The notes under the pieces: generated by a model
What the model was told of the DNA's origin: nothing
The model's database searches: none
Seen by the model: only the letters and a program-made list of their open reading frames with translations
Shown here: positions 27,093 to 36,400 of the stretch, piece after piece
Numbering within the stretch: the first letter of the stretch is position 1
Layout: each line of letters starts with the position of its first letter
Assembly (NCBI RefSeq): GCF_000245815.1
Contig: NZ_JH601103.1
Span: 650,433-714,432, forward strand
Reading direction: 5' to 3'
DNA from: Dolosigranulum pigrum ATCC 51524
GTDB lineage: Bacteria > Bacillota > Bacilli > Lactobacillales > Carnobacteriaceae_A
Length of the DNA: 64,000 bases
Program-made: the position numbers and the translations under genes

Positions 27093-27563
27093 ATGTCACG
27101 AAAAGGTCAAGCGGAGAAACGCGAAGTATTAGCGGATCCGATTTATAATTCAAAATTAGTAACACGTTTAATTAACCGATTAATGGTTGATGGTAAGCGT
27201 GGGAAGGCGTCAACTATTTTATACAAAGCATTTGATGCCATTAAAGAACAAACGGGTGATGATCCAGTTGAAGTATTCGAACAAGCACTCGAGAACATCA
27301 TGCCTGTGCTAGAAGTTAAAGCGCGTCGTGTTGGTGGTTCGAACTACCAAGTACCAGTTGAAGTTCGTCCAGAACGTCGAACAACTTTGGCGCTACGTTG
27401 GTTAGTGAATTACGCTCGTTTGCGTGGAGAATACAACATGGAAGAGCGTTTAGCGAAAGAAATTATGGATGCAGCGAACAACACAGGTGCATCTGTTCGT
27501 AAACGTGAAGAAATGCACCGAATGGCTGAAGCGAACAAAGCATTCGCTCACTATCGTTGGTAA
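27093..27563 (+). CDS. rpsG: 30S ribosomal protein S7
   Basis: This 156-residue protein starts MSRKGQAEKREVLADPIYNS and contains KARRVGGSNYQVPVEVRPER and the ending EANKAFAHYRW, all diagnostic of S7. It nucleates assembly of the 30S head. AAAGGAGGG precedes the ATG. It lies in the usual order rpsL-rpsG-fusA. Confidence 0.97.
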   Translation: MSRKGQAEKREVLADPIYNSKLVTRLINRLMVDGKRGKASTILYKAFDAIKEQTGDDPVEVFEQALENIMPVLEVKARRVGGSNYQVPVEVRPERRTTLALRWLVNYARLRGEYNMEERLAKEIMDAANNTGASVRKREEMHRMAEANKAFAHYRW

Positions 27564-27659
27564 TTTTCCCGAACTTACCCCGCTAATTATCTGTTATACA
27601 GTTAATTATGGGTAAATGAACACTTGCAGACACATAGATATAGAGAGGTGTAAAGATAA

Positions 27660-29747
27660 GTGGCAAAAAGAGCATTTCCACTAGAGAGAACTCGTAATAT
27701 TGGTATCATGGCCCACATTGATGCTGGTAAAACAACAACAACTGAGCGTATTTTATACTACTCAGGTCGAATCCACAAAATCGGTGAAACTCACGAAGGA
27801 GCTTCACAGATGGACTGGATGGAACAAGAACAAGAACGTGGGATTACCATTACATCAGCTGCGACAACAACTTCATGGTTAGACCACCGTATCAACATTA
27901 TTGATACACCTGGTCACGTGGACTTTACCGTCGAGGTTGAACGTTCACTCCGTGTATTAGATGGAGCCGTAGCGGTTTTAGATGCACAATCAGGAGTAGA
28001 ACCACAAACTGAAACAGTTTGGCGTCAGGCAACAACTTACCACGTTCCACGTATTGTATTCGTCAACAAGATGGACAAACTTGGAGCAAACTTCATCAAC
28101 GCGTCTGAATCATTACATGATCGTTTAGATGCAAATGCCCACCCAATTCAATTGCCAATTGGTGCGGAAGATGATTTCGAAGGGATTATTGATCTTGTCG
28201 AAATGAAAGCTTACGTATACGGTAATGACTTGGGAACTGAAATTAATGAAGTTGAAATTCCTGATGAATACAAAGACCAAGCGAAAACATACCGTGAAAA
28301 ATTAGTTGAAGCGGTTGTTGAACTTGATGAAGAGTTAATGATGTCTTATCTTGAAGGAGAAGAAATCACTAACGAACAACTTAAAGCGGGAATCCGTCAA
28401 GCAACACTTGACGTTGAATTCTTCCCAGTACTTTGTGGTACAGCCTTCAAGAACAAAGGGGTACAATTAGTCTTGAATGCAGTCGTAGATTACCTACCTG
28501 CACCAACTGACGTACCTGCGATTGAAGGTCACGTACAAGATGATCCAGACAAAGTTGTTAAGCGTGAAGCTGGCGACGACCAACCATTCTCAGCTCTTGC
28601 CTTCAAGGTAATGACTGACCCATATGTTGGACGTCTAACATTCTTCCGTGTATACTCTGGAACATTGGAATCAGGTTCATACATCTTGAACGCTACGAAA
28701 GACTCGCGTGAGCGTGTTGGACGTATTCTTCAGATGCACGCGAACTCGCGTGAAGAAATTCCAGAAGTCTTCTCTGGCGATATCGCTGCAGCAGTAGGAC
28801 TTAAGGATACCGGAACAGGGGACACATTATGTGACCTAGATGATCCAGTTATCCTAGAATCAATGGAATTCCCTGAGCCTGTTATTCAAGTAGCGATCGA
28901 ACCAAAATCTAAAGCAGACCAAGATAAAATGTCTGTAGCGTTATCTAAATTAGCTGAAGAGGATCCAACCTTCAAAGCTGAAACAGATCACGAAACTGGT
29001 GAAACATTGATCGCTGGTATGGGTGAGTTACACTTAGATATTATTGTAGACCGATTGAAGCGTGAATTTAAAGTTGAAGCGAATATCGGTAACCCACAAG
29101 TATCTTACCGTGAAACATTCACCAAAACAGTTGAAGCAGAAGGTAAATTCGTTCGTCAGTCTGGTGGTAAAGGTCAATTCGGTCACGTTTGGATTGAATT
29201 CTCACCAAACGACGAAGGTGAAGGATACGAATTCGAAGACGCAATTGTCGGAGGATCTGTTCCAAGAGAATACATCCCTTCAGTTGACGCTGGACTTCAA
29301 GACGCAATGGAAAATGGTGTCTTAGCTGGTTACCCATTAGTTGACGTAAAAGCGAAACTATACGATGGGTCATACCACGATGTCGACTCGAGTGAAGCGG
29401 CCTTCAAAGTAGCTGCTTCCTTAGCCCTAAGAAACGCTGCCAAATCTGCTGGACCTGTTATTTTAGAGCCAATGATGGCTGTTGAGATTACAGTACCAGA
29501 AGAATACTTGGGAGACGTTATGGGACACATCTCAAGTCGTCGTGGACAAATCGAAGGACAAGAACCGCGCGGGAATGCCTTAATCGTTAAAGGAACGATT
29601 CCTTTATCAGAAATGTTCGGATACGCAACAACTCTCCGTTCATCAACACAAGGACGCGGAACCTTCTCTATGCAATTTGCCCACTATGCACCAGTTCCAA
29701 CAAGCATTGCAGAAGAAATTATTAAGAAAAACGGTGGCCAAGCTTAA
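27660..29747 (+). CDS. fusA: Elongation factor G
   Basis: This 695-residue translocation GTPase has G1 AHIDAGKTTTTERIL, G2 ERGITITSAATT, G3 IDTPGHVDFTVEVERSLR and G4 NKMDKLGA, followed by domains II-V (for example HISSRRGQIEGQEPRGNA). The start is GTG 27660 behind AGAGGTG. It is the third gene of the str cluster. Confidence 0.97.
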   Translation: MAKRAFPLERTRNIGIMAHIDAGKTTTTERILYYSGRIHKIGETHEGASQMDWMEQEQERGITITSAATTTSWLDHRINIIDTPGHVDFTVEVERSLRVLDGAVAVLDAQSGVEPQTETVWRQATTYHVPRIVFVNKMDKLGANFINASESLHDRLDANAHPIQLPIGAEDDFEGIIDLVEMKAYVYGNDLGTEINEVEIPDEYKDQAKTYREKLVEAVVELDEELMMSYLEGEEITNEQLKAGIRQATLDVEFFPVLCGTAFKNKGVQLVLNAVVDYLPAPTDVPAIEGHVQDDPDKVVKREAGDDQPFSALAFKVMTDPYVGRLTFFRVYSGTLESGSYILNATKDSRERVGRILQMHANSREEIPEVFSGDIAAAVGLKDTGTGDTLCDLDDPVILESMEFPEPVIQVAIEPKSKADQDKMSVALSKLAEEDPTFKAETDHETGETLIAGMGELHLDIIVDRLKREFKVEANIGNPQVSYRETFTKTVEAEGKFVRQSGGKGQFGHVWIEFSPNDEGEGYEFEDAIVGGSVPREYIPSVDAGLQDAMENGVLAGYPLVDVKAKLYDGSYHDVDSSEAAFKVAASLALRNAAKSAGPVILEPMMAVEITVPEEYLGDVMGHISSRRGQIEGQEPRGNALIVKGTIPLSEMFGYATTLRSSTQGRGTFSMQFAHYAPVPTSIAEEIIKKNGGQA

Positions 29748-29784
29748 TTCCACCTACAAACTACAGAATATCAATGCACATTTA

Positions 29785-29813
29785 TTGAAGTTATGAACTG
29801 AAAGAGGTATAAT
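29785..29813 (+). promoter_or_regulatory. Separate promoter of tuf
   Basis: TTGAAG (29785-29790) and TATAAT (29808-29813) have a 17-bp spacer, so tuf can be transcribed independently of fusA. Confidence 0.75.
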
Positions 29814-29882
29814 GAAGATAAATGTGCAGAGAATATCTGTACGATAAACTAAACAACAAAATCCTTAAGGAGGATATCATTC

Positions 29883-31067
29883 ATGGCAAAAGAAAAATTT
29901 GATCGTTCGAAAGAGCATATGAATATTGGTACACTAGGACACGTCGACCACGGTAAAACTACCTTAACAGCAGCTATCACTTACGTATTAGCTGAATTAG
30001 GTCTTGCAGAAGCATCTGCTTACGACCAAATCGATGGTGCAGCAGAAGAGCGTGAACGTGGAATTACAATCGCAACTTCTCACGTTGAGTACTCAACTGA
30101 AAACCGTCACTACGCACACGTTGACTGCCCAGGACACGCCGACTACATCAAAAACATGATTACCGGTGCTGCACAAATGGATGGAGCTATCTTAGTAGTA
30201 TCTGCTGCAGATGGTCCAATGCCACAAACTCGTGAGCACATCTTGCTTGCACGTCAGGTTGGTATTGAGCACTTCGTAGTCTTCTTGAACAAAGTTGACC
30301 AAGTTGATGACGAAGAATTACTAGAATTAGTAGAATTAGAAGTTCGTGACCTATTAAGCGAATACGACTTCCCAGGTGACGATGTACCAGTAATCGCTGG
30401 TTCAGCACTTCTAGCACTTCAAGATGACCGTGCACACATGGACAAAGTTAAAGAATTAATGGACGCAGTAGACGAGTACGTTCCATCACCAGCTCGTGAC
30501 GCTGACAAAGACTTCTTGATGCCAGTTGAGGATGTTTTCTCAATTACTGGTCGTGGTACAGTTGCAACTGGTCGTGTAGAACAAGGTCAAGTTAAAGTTG
30601 GAGACGAAGTAGAAATCGTTGGTATTAAAGATACTACAACTTCAACTGTTACTGGTGTTGAAATGTTCCGTAAGTTATTAGACTACGCGGAAGCTGGAGA
30701 CAACATTGGTGCACTTTTACGTGGACTTTCTCGTGATGACGTTGAACGTGGACAAGTATTAGCTGCTCCAGGTTCAATTACACCTCACACAAAGTTCGAA
30801 GCTGAAGTGTATGTATTGTCTAAAGATGAAGGTGGACGTCACACTCCATTCTTCTCAAACTACCGTCCACAGTTTTTCTTCCGTACAACTGACGTAACAG
30901 GTGTTGTACACTTACCAGAAGGAACTGAAATGGTAATGCCTGGAGACAACACTGAAATGACTGTTGAGTTAATCTCACCAATCGCGGTTGAAGCTGGTAC
31001 GAAATTCACTATTCGTGAAGGTGGACGTACAGTTGGTGCCGGTGTTGTTTCTAAGATTGTCGAGTAA
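29883..31067 (+). CDS. tuf: Elongation factor Tu
   Basis: This 394-residue GTPase delivers aminoacyl-tRNA to the ribosome. It has GHVDHGKTTLTAAITYVL, the effector region ERERGITIATSHVEY, DCPGHADYIKNM, NKVDQVDD and domains II and III through to GAGVVSKIVE. AAGGAGG lies before ATG 29883. It has its own promoter and terminator. Confidence 0.97.
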   Translation: MAKEKFDRSKEHMNIGTLGHVDHGKTTLTAAITYVLAELGLAEASAYDQIDGAAEERERGITIATSHVEYSTENRHYAHVDCPGHADYIKNMITGAAQMDGAILVVSAADGPMPQTREHILLARQVGIEHFVVFLNKVDQVDDEELLELVELEVRDLLSEYDFPGDDVPVIAGSALLALQDDRAHMDKVKELMDAVDEYVPSPARDADKDFLMPVEDVFSITGRGTVATGRVEQGQVKVGDEVEIVGIKDTTTSTVTGVEMFRKLLDYAEAGDNIGALLRGLSRDDVERGQVLAAPGSITPHTKFEAEVYVLSKDEGGRHTPFFSNYRPQFFFRTTDVTGVVHLPEGTEMVMPGDNTEMTVELISPIAVEAGTKFTIREGGRTVGAGVVSKIVE

Positions 31068-31098
31068 TTTTTCGACTAACGTATTGAAATAAACACTT

Positions 31099-31138
31099 AA
31101 AAGTCCTGAGTTTGGTTTCGGCCCAACTTAGGGCTTTT
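31099..31138 (+). terminator. Intrinsic terminator after tuf
   Basis: AAAAGTCCTGAGTT (31099-31112) pairs with AACTTAGGGCTTTT (31125-31138), with two mismatched or wobble positions. Confidence 0.85.
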
Positions 31139-31153
31139 ATTTATAGATAAAAA

Positions 31154-31198
31154 AGCTGGAAATAATGCAATGTTGATGCATTATTCCCAGCTATTTTT
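31154..31198. terminator. Bidirectional terminator between tuf and the ABC exporter
   Basis: A 16-bp stem with one mismatch (31154-31169 against 31177-31192) is flanked by A at 31149-31154 and T at 31194-31198. It can therefore end transcription from both sides of this convergent junction. Confidence 0.8.
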
Positions 31199-31279
31199 CG
31201 TTATGAAATTAGCTCATCTTCTTGCTTTTTGATATGATTTAGTTTCTTTTCAGTCCTTTTTTATAAACTATCTCTACTC

Positions 31280-32083
31280 TTATCCATGTTCTGCCAAGGT
31301 CAGTTGTGCTCGGTTAATGACGTAGCTTGCAACAGCAATTGAGGCTGCTGATAATAGAACAAGCCATAATATACCGATAAAATCTCCCTCTAAAAAGAGT
31401 AAATCGCGCATGAATTGTAATTGATGGGTTAGTGGGTTAAACTGTACAGCAAGCTGTAACATGCGTGGTGCTAACTCAATTGCAAAGAATGTTGGTGCGG
31501 CAAAGCTGACGGGAATCACAACAAATGATACAAAGTTATCTCTCGTCTTATAATCTTTAATTTTAACAGTAATCATAACCCCAATCGATGTCCAAAATAG
31601 CGACATCAACATAACAAGTGCATACACGCCTAATGATTGCATGAGCGTGAATCCATGACCTAATAAAGCAGCCAATACCAATAATACAGCGGATTTTAAA
31701 GATGTACTTAACAGCGAGTACGTACTCATTCCAATGACGTAATATACTGGACGAATACCACTGAGTAACTTCATACCTAATAATCCATACTGCTTGTCAA
31801 TCGTCACCCGATAGATTGCATGTGACATATCAGTCAACATCATCATTGCTAAGATTCCTGTCAGTGCATATTGACTATACGGGAGTGTTAATCCTTTGTA
31901 TGGAACAACACTTTGCATTGAGCTGACTCCTAGAACAATAAACAAGAAATAAAGAATTGGTGTGAGTAAATGTTGCAACACTGCCCCTTTATAGGCAAAA
32001 AATGCCTTTATTTCATTCTTGACAATTGAGACATAACCCTTCGATCCCAATAAGTTGATCTGTCTAAAATGAGTTGGCTTCAT
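31280..32083 (-). CDS. ABC-2 type transporter permease
   Basis: This 267-residue membrane subunit of an exporter has about six hydrophobic segments with the ABC-2 layout (FFAYKGAVLQHLLTPILYFLF at the N-terminus, GVMITVKIKD in the middle, NPLTHQLQFMRDL before the last helix). The start ATG at 32083-32081 overlaps the stop of the upstream ATPase gene by one base, so the two are translationally coupled. Substrate is unknown; drugs, lipids or peptides are possible for this family. Confidence 0.88.
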   Translation of the reverse strand: MKPTHFRQINLLGSKGYVSIVKNEIKAFFAYKGAVLQHLLTPILYFLFIVLGVSSMQSVVPYKGLTLPYSQYALTGILAMMMLTDMSHAIYRVTIDKQYGLLGMKLLSGIRPVYYVIGMSTYSLLSTSLKSAVLLVLAALLGHGFTLMQSLGVYALVMLMSLFWTSIGVMITVKIKDYKTRDNFVSFVVIPVSFAAPTFFAIELAPRMLQLAVQFNPLTHQLQFMRDLLFLEGDFIGILWLVLLSAASIAVASYVINRAQLTLAEHG

Positions 32084-33006
32084 TATGATTCTCTCCCTTC
32101 ACGCATAGATAAATAAGCTTCTTTGAGAGAAATCATCTCTGGTTCAACACTTTTAATCGGAGTGTCTTCCCCGAACACTCGCAGGACTTCTCTAGCCAAT
32201 GTCCCTTTAGGAACGGTAAGTTTTACCTTGTTCTCTTCTATTTGTTCAACTTTATAATTGTATTTATTCGCTCTCTGGGACTCTTCATCTGATAAATCAT
32301 AATCCTCAGCAAATAAAACTTCATACGAATCCCGGTCGTCTTTGCTCTGAGCAAAAGCCGTCATTTCTCCATGATATAGAAGCTCGCCATGATCCATAAA
32401 GAGTAAATCATCACAGTGCTCCTCTAACAGGGATAAATCATGAGACGAAATAATCACAATTTTTCCTGCAGCTGCCTCTTCTTTTAAGTAAGATAATAAT
32501 TCTCGACCGGTTTCCTGATCCATGCCTACTGTTGGTTCATCAAGAATATAAATATCTGGACGATGAACTAAGGCTCGTGCAATCTGGACACGTTGCTGTT
32601 GTCCACCTGATAATTGCTCTAGACTTCTATCTTTTAAGTCGAAAATATTCATCAATTTAAGCGCCTGTTCAGTTAGGTTACTTGCCTCTGACGTCGGACA
32701 ATTGCCTAGCAATGTGCCTAAATAGACATTATCATAGACATTATTGTACCAATCAAGCATCGTCGTCTGTGGGGAAAAGCCAATGACTGAAAATCCTATT
32801 TCTTCAATATTTTCAGCCTCAATCAACACATCTCCGCTAGTTGGTGCTTGAAATCCCACAATCGTATTGATTAATGTTGATTTCCCAGCCCCATTATGTC
32901 CGACTAAAGCGATGAAATCACCATCAGTTAATTCGACCGAAAAATCTTTCACGGCATGAACGTCTTCAAATTTAATATTTAAATCTTTTATACTTATTTT
33001 AGTCAA
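32083..33006 (-). CDS. ABC transporter ATP-binding protein
   Basis: This 307-residue ATPase partners the ABC-2 permease. It has Walker A GHNGAGKST, signature LSGGQQQR, Walker B IYILDEPT and the switch His in ISSHDLS. After the nucleotide-binding domain, about 80 extra residues form a C-terminal domain ending SLREAYLSMREGRES-like (SLKEAYLSMREG). The start is taken as TTG at 33006-33004 because GAGGTG (33018-33013 on the minus strand) is six bases upstream; a GTG at 33015 overlaps that SD. The leader carries a possible short peptide and a hairpin. Confidence 0.88.
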   Translation of the reverse strand: MTKISIKDLNIKFEDVHAVKDFSVELTDGDFIALVGHNGAGKSTLINTIVGFQAPTSGDVLIEAENIEEIGFSVIGFSPQTTMLDWYNNVYDNVYLGTLLGNCPTSEASNLTEQALKLMNIFDLKDRSLEQLSGGQQQRVQIARALVHRPDIYILDEPTVGMDQETGRELLSYLKEEAAAGKIVIISSHDLSLLEEHCDDLLFMDHGELLYHGEMTAFAQSKDDRDSYEVLFAEDYDLSDEESQRANKYNYKVEQIEENKVKLTVPKGTLAREVLRVFGEDTPIKSVEPEMISLKEAYLSMREGRES

Positions 33007-33073
33007 CCTAATCACCTCTATAATTTAACATTATTGACTTGATGAGCTCTCACTCATCCTTGGGCCAATAATC

Positions 33074-33097
33074 TTAAATTAAGTTCCGTATACCCAT
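33074..33097 (-). CDS. Possible 7-codon leader peptide
   Basis: On the minus strand ATG (33097-33095) opens a frame reading MGIRNLI and stops at TAA. GGAAGG (33110-33105) lies seven bases upstream. A 6-bp hairpin (33041-33046 against 33053-33058) lies between it and the ATPase SD. Antibiotic-inducible exporters often have such leaders, but so short a frame can arise by chance. Confidence 0.3.
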   Translation of the reverse strand: MGIRNLI

Positions 33098-33117
33098 GTC
33101 ATCACCTTCCTAAAACT

Positions 33118-33146
33118 ATTATGTGTTGTTCACAAAAGATTAGCAA
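33118..33146 (-). promoter_or_regulatory. Probable promoter of the ABC exporter
   Basis: On the minus strand TTGCTA (33146-33141) and CATAAT (33123-33118) have a 17-bp spacer. Confidence 0.5.
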
Positions 33147-33382
33147 ACAACCGATTACATTTTAACACAAATCAACTTATTATCAAATAATTCCACAAAA
33201 AATTTTTTTATAATATATCTGCGATTGATCACGGTACTTAAAGAATTAAGTACGATCTATATGTAGAAGTTTAATTTAAAGCACTCATTTTTACAGATAA
33301 AACCGAATAAATAACTATATAGAATAGGTATTATTGATTTAAAACTTTATTTTTTTGATGGATATACCAAATGAAATCGTTA
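33147..33382. other. AT-rich divergent intergenic region
   Basis: This stretch between two divergent promoters is very AT-rich and contains no gene or strong hairpin that I can support. Confidence 0.5.
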
Positions 33383-33411
33383 TTGCTAAAAGATAATCCG
33401 AATGATATACT
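33383..33411 (+). promoter_or_regulatory. Promoter of the secreted nuclease gene
   Basis: TTGCTA (33383-33388) and TATACT (33406-33411) have a 17-bp spacer. It lies downstream of an upstream in-frame ATG (33371), which supports the later start at 33443. Confidence 0.65.
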
Positions 33412-33442
33412 GAGAGTATATCAACAATTAGGAGTGAGTTGT

Positions 33443-36400
33443 GTGAAAAAAGAATTAATGATATTAGTCGGGTTAGGTTTATCCGCTCCGTTAGTATTGA
33501 ATTTATCGGAAACAACTGTATTTGCTGATGAATTAGACGCAGTAGCTACAACAACTGAGACGGATAAATCACTAGAAACAGAACATAAGAATGTGCCTGT
33601 TGTTAATGATCATTCCCAGGATACAATTGCGCAAGAAACAACTGGAGAGTCATTAGAAGAAGTTACGCAAGAAATTCAAGAGCATTCTGAAAGTAAAGAA
33701 GCAGTTTCTGAATTAGATGAAACACAAGTTATAGAACAGACTGAAAAAGCAGCTGAGGATAACGATTTAGAACATAAAACAGATGATTTAATCATTAAGA
33801 CGTATCTTGAAGGGAAAAGCAATAATAAAGCATTGGAATTATACAATGGGACTCCTAATACGTTGACATTAGAAGACTATCAAGTTGAATTGTATGCAAA
33901 TGGTTCTAATGATCCAACAAATACCTATCAAATGAGTGGGGAACTTGAATCAGGTCGAGGATATGTGATCGGTCATAACCAAGCTTCAGATGAATTGAAA
34001 GCTTATCTTAATGATACAGCGAGTGTGGCTAATTTTAATGGAGATGACGATATTGTTCTCCGCAAGCATGATAAAGTGATTGATTCAATCGGTCAAGTGG
34101 GAACACGCAATGAATTCGGGAAGGACAAGACATTAGTCCGTAAGTCATCTGTTCAAACAGGCAATACAGCACTTCATGATGTATTTGCCTCAGTGGAGTG
34201 GGAAGTTTATCCAGTTGATACGTTCGATGTCTTAGGCCAGCGTAAGAATAAAGAAATTAAACCAGAAGAACCTACAGTTGAAGCATCTGCACTCAATATT
34301 ACTCCAATTGCGGAAGCACGCATGAAAAAACCTGGGGAAACAGTTCGAATCGCCGGAACAATTGTTGGCCGACTTCGTAACACATTACAGCTCCAAGATG
34401 AGACAGCTGCTATCTCGATTCATCCACAGCATGTCATTTCTGAGCAAATAGGAGATACCATCGAAGTAACTGGGGAAATTGGGGTATATAATAAGCTAAT
34501 CCAACTTCAAAATCCTACCCAGGTGAAGAAAACAGGTACTTCTTCAGTGACACCAACAGTGATTTCAGGTAAAGATCTAGTAGTGGCTAATGAATCAAAA
34601 TTAGTCACCGTAGAGAATGTAACTATTGCTGATATTGCAGCGAGTGGGACAAACTGGCGAAATTATGAAGCAGAGATTGATGGCAATAAATTTGTTGTGC
34701 GGATAGAAAATCTTGATATTCAAGTAGCTGAGAACACGACTTATCAATCAGTTACAGGAATTGTTCAACGGTTTAATGAGGAATTTCAAGTAGTCGTATC
34801 AGCTCAAGCGAATTTGAAATTAGCAGAAGGAAGTATTGCGCAACCGAATAGTTCTCATGAGTCGGGGGTTATACCAAATAGCACACCAATTAAACTATCA
34901 ACATTAACAGATAATGGACAGATTTTTTATACAACTGATGGTAGTGATCCAACAGCGAAATCAATGCTTTTTGAATCAGATATTTTGCTGCCGGATAATA
35001 CAGAAACAGTTATTAAAGCCATTACTATAAAAGATGGTCAAGTGAGCAGTGTCGCAACGTTTACTTACACGACATTTTCCCAACAAACACTTCAAATCCA
35101 TGATATTCAAGGAGATGGTCATCGTTCGCCATTTGTTGGAAAAATGGTGGAAAATATTGAAGGAATAGTAACGGCTCTATATGAGATTCGTGGTGCTGTT
35201 TATGCACATATCCAAACACCGGATGAACGGCAAGATGATAATCCATATACATCTGAAGCAATTGTTCTTTATTTAGGTAATAAGAATGATAAGCAACTTG
35301 AGTTAGGAGATTTAGTATCCGTCTCAGGTCGTGTGGATGAATACCATATCGATGGGTATAATGATAAATCAAAAACGGATTTACCTGTTACTCAAATTAA
35401 TACGCAGAATGGGAAAATTGAAGTATTACAAAAAAATATGCCACTACCTGCTCCAGTTCGTATTGAGCAAGTTCCGGATGAATTTATTTCACCGAATGGC
35501 TTTGAGCAATTTGATCCGACGAAATATGCTGTAGATTTCTGGGAAGCATTAGAGGCCATGCGAGTAGTGGCTGAAGATTTGCGAGCTGTCTCACCACAAG
35601 CACACGGTGATATTTATACGGTGCCACAATCTCGCCCAGCAGAAACAGTCAATGGTGGTGTTCGTCTAGCAAACGGTAAACCGAATGCCAATTTAATTCC
35701 ACTTAGAGCTCATCCAAATAATAAGGCACGTAACTTTAATGTCTTAACCGGGGATCAGTTCAATGGTCTAGTGGAAGGTGTGGTCATGTATGATTACGGA
35801 CGCTATAAAGTGTATACGGACTTGGCTGATCTGAAAGCTATCCATCAACCAGCTAACCATGATCCAGCAACTACTAAAATTGAACCAGCTGAGGATAAAT
35901 TAACAATAGCCAGTTATAATTTAGAAAACTTTTCTGCGGAGAAGACAAGTGAAGAGAAAACAAACCGTCTAGCGGAAGCACTAGGCAAAGTGATGAAAGC
36001 ACCAGATATCATTGGATTGACTGAAGTTCAAGACTTCGATGGAACGGGAAGTGGTGGACCAGAAGCGCAGAGAAGTTATGAACGTTTAATTGGTAAAATA
36101 AAAGAAGTATCCGGTGTAACGTATAAGTATGTTCAAATTGATCCGCTCTTCAACGCAGATGGTGGCGCACCGAATGCTAATATTCGAACTGGCTTTTTAT
36201 ACCGTCCAGATCGAGTGACATTTGTTGATCAAATTCCTCATGGGGATGCGACAACTGCTGTTACGTATCATGAAGGCCAATTAACCTTAAATCCGGGACG
36301 AATTGAACCAAGTCATCCATCATTAAGAAATTCACGTAAACCTTTAGTAGCACAATTTGAATTTAAAGGGCAACAAATAATAACGATGATTAACCATTGG

